Assembly (NCBI GenBank): GCA_035310015.1
Contig: DATGEO010000029.1
Location: forward strand, 1 to 6,184
Direction: 5' to 3'
Length of the DNA: 6,184 nt
Source: DATGEO01 sp035310015
GTDB lineage: Bacteria; Chloroflexota; Dormibacteria; Dormibacterales; Dormibacteraceae
Part shown: one piece after another, positions 5,698 through 6,184 of the stretch
Layout of the letters: every line of letters starts with the position of its first letter
How positions within the stretch are numbered: position 1 is the stretch's first letter
Position numbers and translations under genes: made by a program
Notes under the pieces: generated by a model
The model's input: the letters and a program-made list of their open reading frames with translations, nothing else
Told to the model about the DNA's origin: nothing
Databases searched by the model: none

Positions 5698-5704
5698 TGC
5701 CGTG
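5698..5704 (+). other. Probable IBS1, the intron-binding site in the 5' exon
   Basis: TGCCGTG ends exactly at the proposed splice site and is complementary to 5919-5925 (six Watson-Crick pairs plus one U-G). A convincing EBS2/IBS2 pair was not found by eye; ATCAG at 5802-5806 could pair with 5694-5698 but overlaps the GAGA-capped hairpin stem. Confidence 0.65.
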
Positions 5705-5918
5705 GTGCGTCCTGAAAGCTGGACCAGACCAGCGAGCGTGAGTCTCGTCCGGGTAATCGCCCGAGAGCCCGGTAGCAGGCCCCAGCAGGGTGGTGAGAAC
5801 CATCAGGCCGAGCGGGGCGTCAAAAGCCTCCGTGGAGGGAGCGAGAGTACGGGCCGTAGCAACGCGCGAGTCCTGCAGCCTCGACACAGAAACAATGGGG
5901 GAGCCGAGCCGCTCATGT

Positions 5919-5925
5919 CACGGCG
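5919..5925 (+). other. Probable EBS1 in ribozyme domain I
   Basis: CACGGCG pairs with the seven bases before the intron. Its position in the intron and its unpaired-looking surroundings fit the loop of the domain I hairpin that recognises the target DNA and RNA. Confidence 0.6.
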
Positions 5926-6071
5926 AAGGCCACGTCCGGCAGGGCCTCATCGGGCCAGCGTCCTGTCGGGTCCCTCCGGGGTATGGGGAGCAGCACGTAC
6001 TCAAGGTCTGGGTCGGAACAGGAGAGACCCGTCTGCACAGCCTAGTCAGCAAAGACCGGTCCTATAAGCCG

Positions 6072-6184
6072 ATGGCGAAAGGGAACGGAGCGCAGCGGGA
6101 GTCCGGCGGGGTGGTAGTAGCGCGTGAGAGCGCGAAGCGCCCCGACTTTGGTCACGCTGGTGACGGAGGTAAGCGCGAGGGCAT
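6072..6184 (+). CDS. Group II intron reverse transcriptase/maturase, extreme N-terminus (3' end outside window)
   Basis: From ATG 6072 the frame is open to the window end, giving 37 residues that begin MAKGNGAQRESGGVVV and end DFGHAGDGGKREG. I recall very similar N-termini (MAKGNGAKRES...GVVV...GPDFGHA...GKREGM) at the front of annotated bacterial group II intron reverse transcriptase/maturase proteins. The RT, maturase and endonuclease domains would follow downstream and cannot be seen. The window ends on AT, so the next codon is probably ATG and could be the true start. The stretch also forms RNA stems (for example 6107-6144), so it doubles as ribozyme sequence, and the annotated start in such proteins may be too early. 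No Shine-Dalgarno precedes 6072. The protein would bind its own intron RNA and copy it into target DNA. Confidence 0.6.
   Translation, partial: MAKGNGAQRESGGVVVARESAKRPDFGHAGDGGKREG

Larger units (their letters stand above)
5705..6184 (+). mobile_element. Group II intron, 5' portion (3' end outside window)
   Basis: This is a self-splicing retroelement. The RNA folds into a ribozyme, and the encoded reverse transcriptase/maturase helps splicing and retrohoming. The 5' end is placed at GTGCG (5705-5709), the group II consensus GUGYG. The seven bases before it (5698-5704, TGCCGTG) pair with CACGGCG at 5919-5925, as IBS1 with EBS1 should, and EBS1 lies about 215 nt into the intron as is usual. 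Many local stems are visible: a GAGA tetraloop hairpin 5789-5804, CCTC/GAGG 5827-5838, GGGTC/GACCC 6010-6030 and CGGGG/CCCCG 6107-6144. I also recognise wording such as GGAACAGGAGAGACCCGTC and AAAGGGAACGGAGCG as typical of bacterial group II introns. Domain V and the 3' splice site lie beyond the window, so neither completeness nor class can be judged. It sits 45 nt downstream of tRNA-Glu in the same orientation. Confidence 0.88.

Noticed and set aside
5801..5806. CATCAG as EBS2 pairing with CTGATG at 5694-5699
   Set aside because: Its first bases are already paired in the GAGA-capped hairpin 5789-5804, and the full match would overlap IBS1. It is left unresolved.
5702..6067. Plus-strand 121-residue frame and minus-strand frame 5663-5887
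   Set aside because: They fall in the structured ribozyme part of the group II intron and have no protein-like pattern.

Overview
The window is GC-rich, with strong G/C bias at third codon positions. It carries the tail of a probable F420-dependent luciferase-like oxidoreductase, and it has minus-strand genes whose -10-like boxes sit only 6-7 nt before ATG with no Shine-Dalgarno, which suggests leaderless transcripts. Together these point to a high-GC Gram-positive relative (Actinomycetota, possibly the Thermoleophilia/Solirubrobacterales side) or a similar soil lineage. The lineage is an inference; no marker gene fixes it.

Layout. (1) 2-896, plus strand: the 3' part of an LLM-class oxidoreductase gene overlaps by 14 bp a short class I SAM-dependent methyltransferase gene. 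(2) 877-1305, minus strand: a small hypothetical protein that converges on the methyltransferase (20-bp tail overlap). It is divergent from (3) 1384-3486, plus strand: a complete 700-aa ABC exporter half-transporter (membrane domain fused to ATPase). The AT-rich gap between them (1306-1383) holds a direct GATTACA repeat and a promoter-like sequence. (4) 3499-3573: a tandem REP-like, G-rich palindromic element. It appears to supply the ribosome-binding site and GTG start of (5) 3562-4878, a polytopic GT-C-type (ArnT/PMT-like) membrane glycosyltransferase. (6) 4879-5103: non-coding convergent intergenic region with palindromes. (7) 5104-5457, minus strand: pterin-4a-carbinolamine dehydratase. 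(8) 5497-5659, plus strand: tRNA-Val(CAC) and tRNA-Glu(CTC), 14 nt apart and sharing one upstream -10 box. (9) 5705 to the window end: the 5' portion of a group II intron (ribozyme domain I onward) with the beginning of its reverse transcriptase/maturase frame at 6072. The 5' splice site is supported by the GUGCG start and a 7-bp IBS1/EBS1 match.

Functional links. The oxidoreductase/methyltransferase pair is probably co-translated. The ABC exporter and GT-C glycosyltransferase are adjacent on the same strand and could both serve envelope lipid or glycan traffic, but nothing in the sequence proves a shared substrate. The pterin dehydratase and the tRNAs are housekeeping genes. The group II intron is the only clear mobile element. 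No wholly new system is visible. The least ordinary items are the intron and its possibly interrupted target, the repeat-derived translation start with two G-quadruplex motifs, and an 11-bp perfect stem inside the methyltransferase gene.
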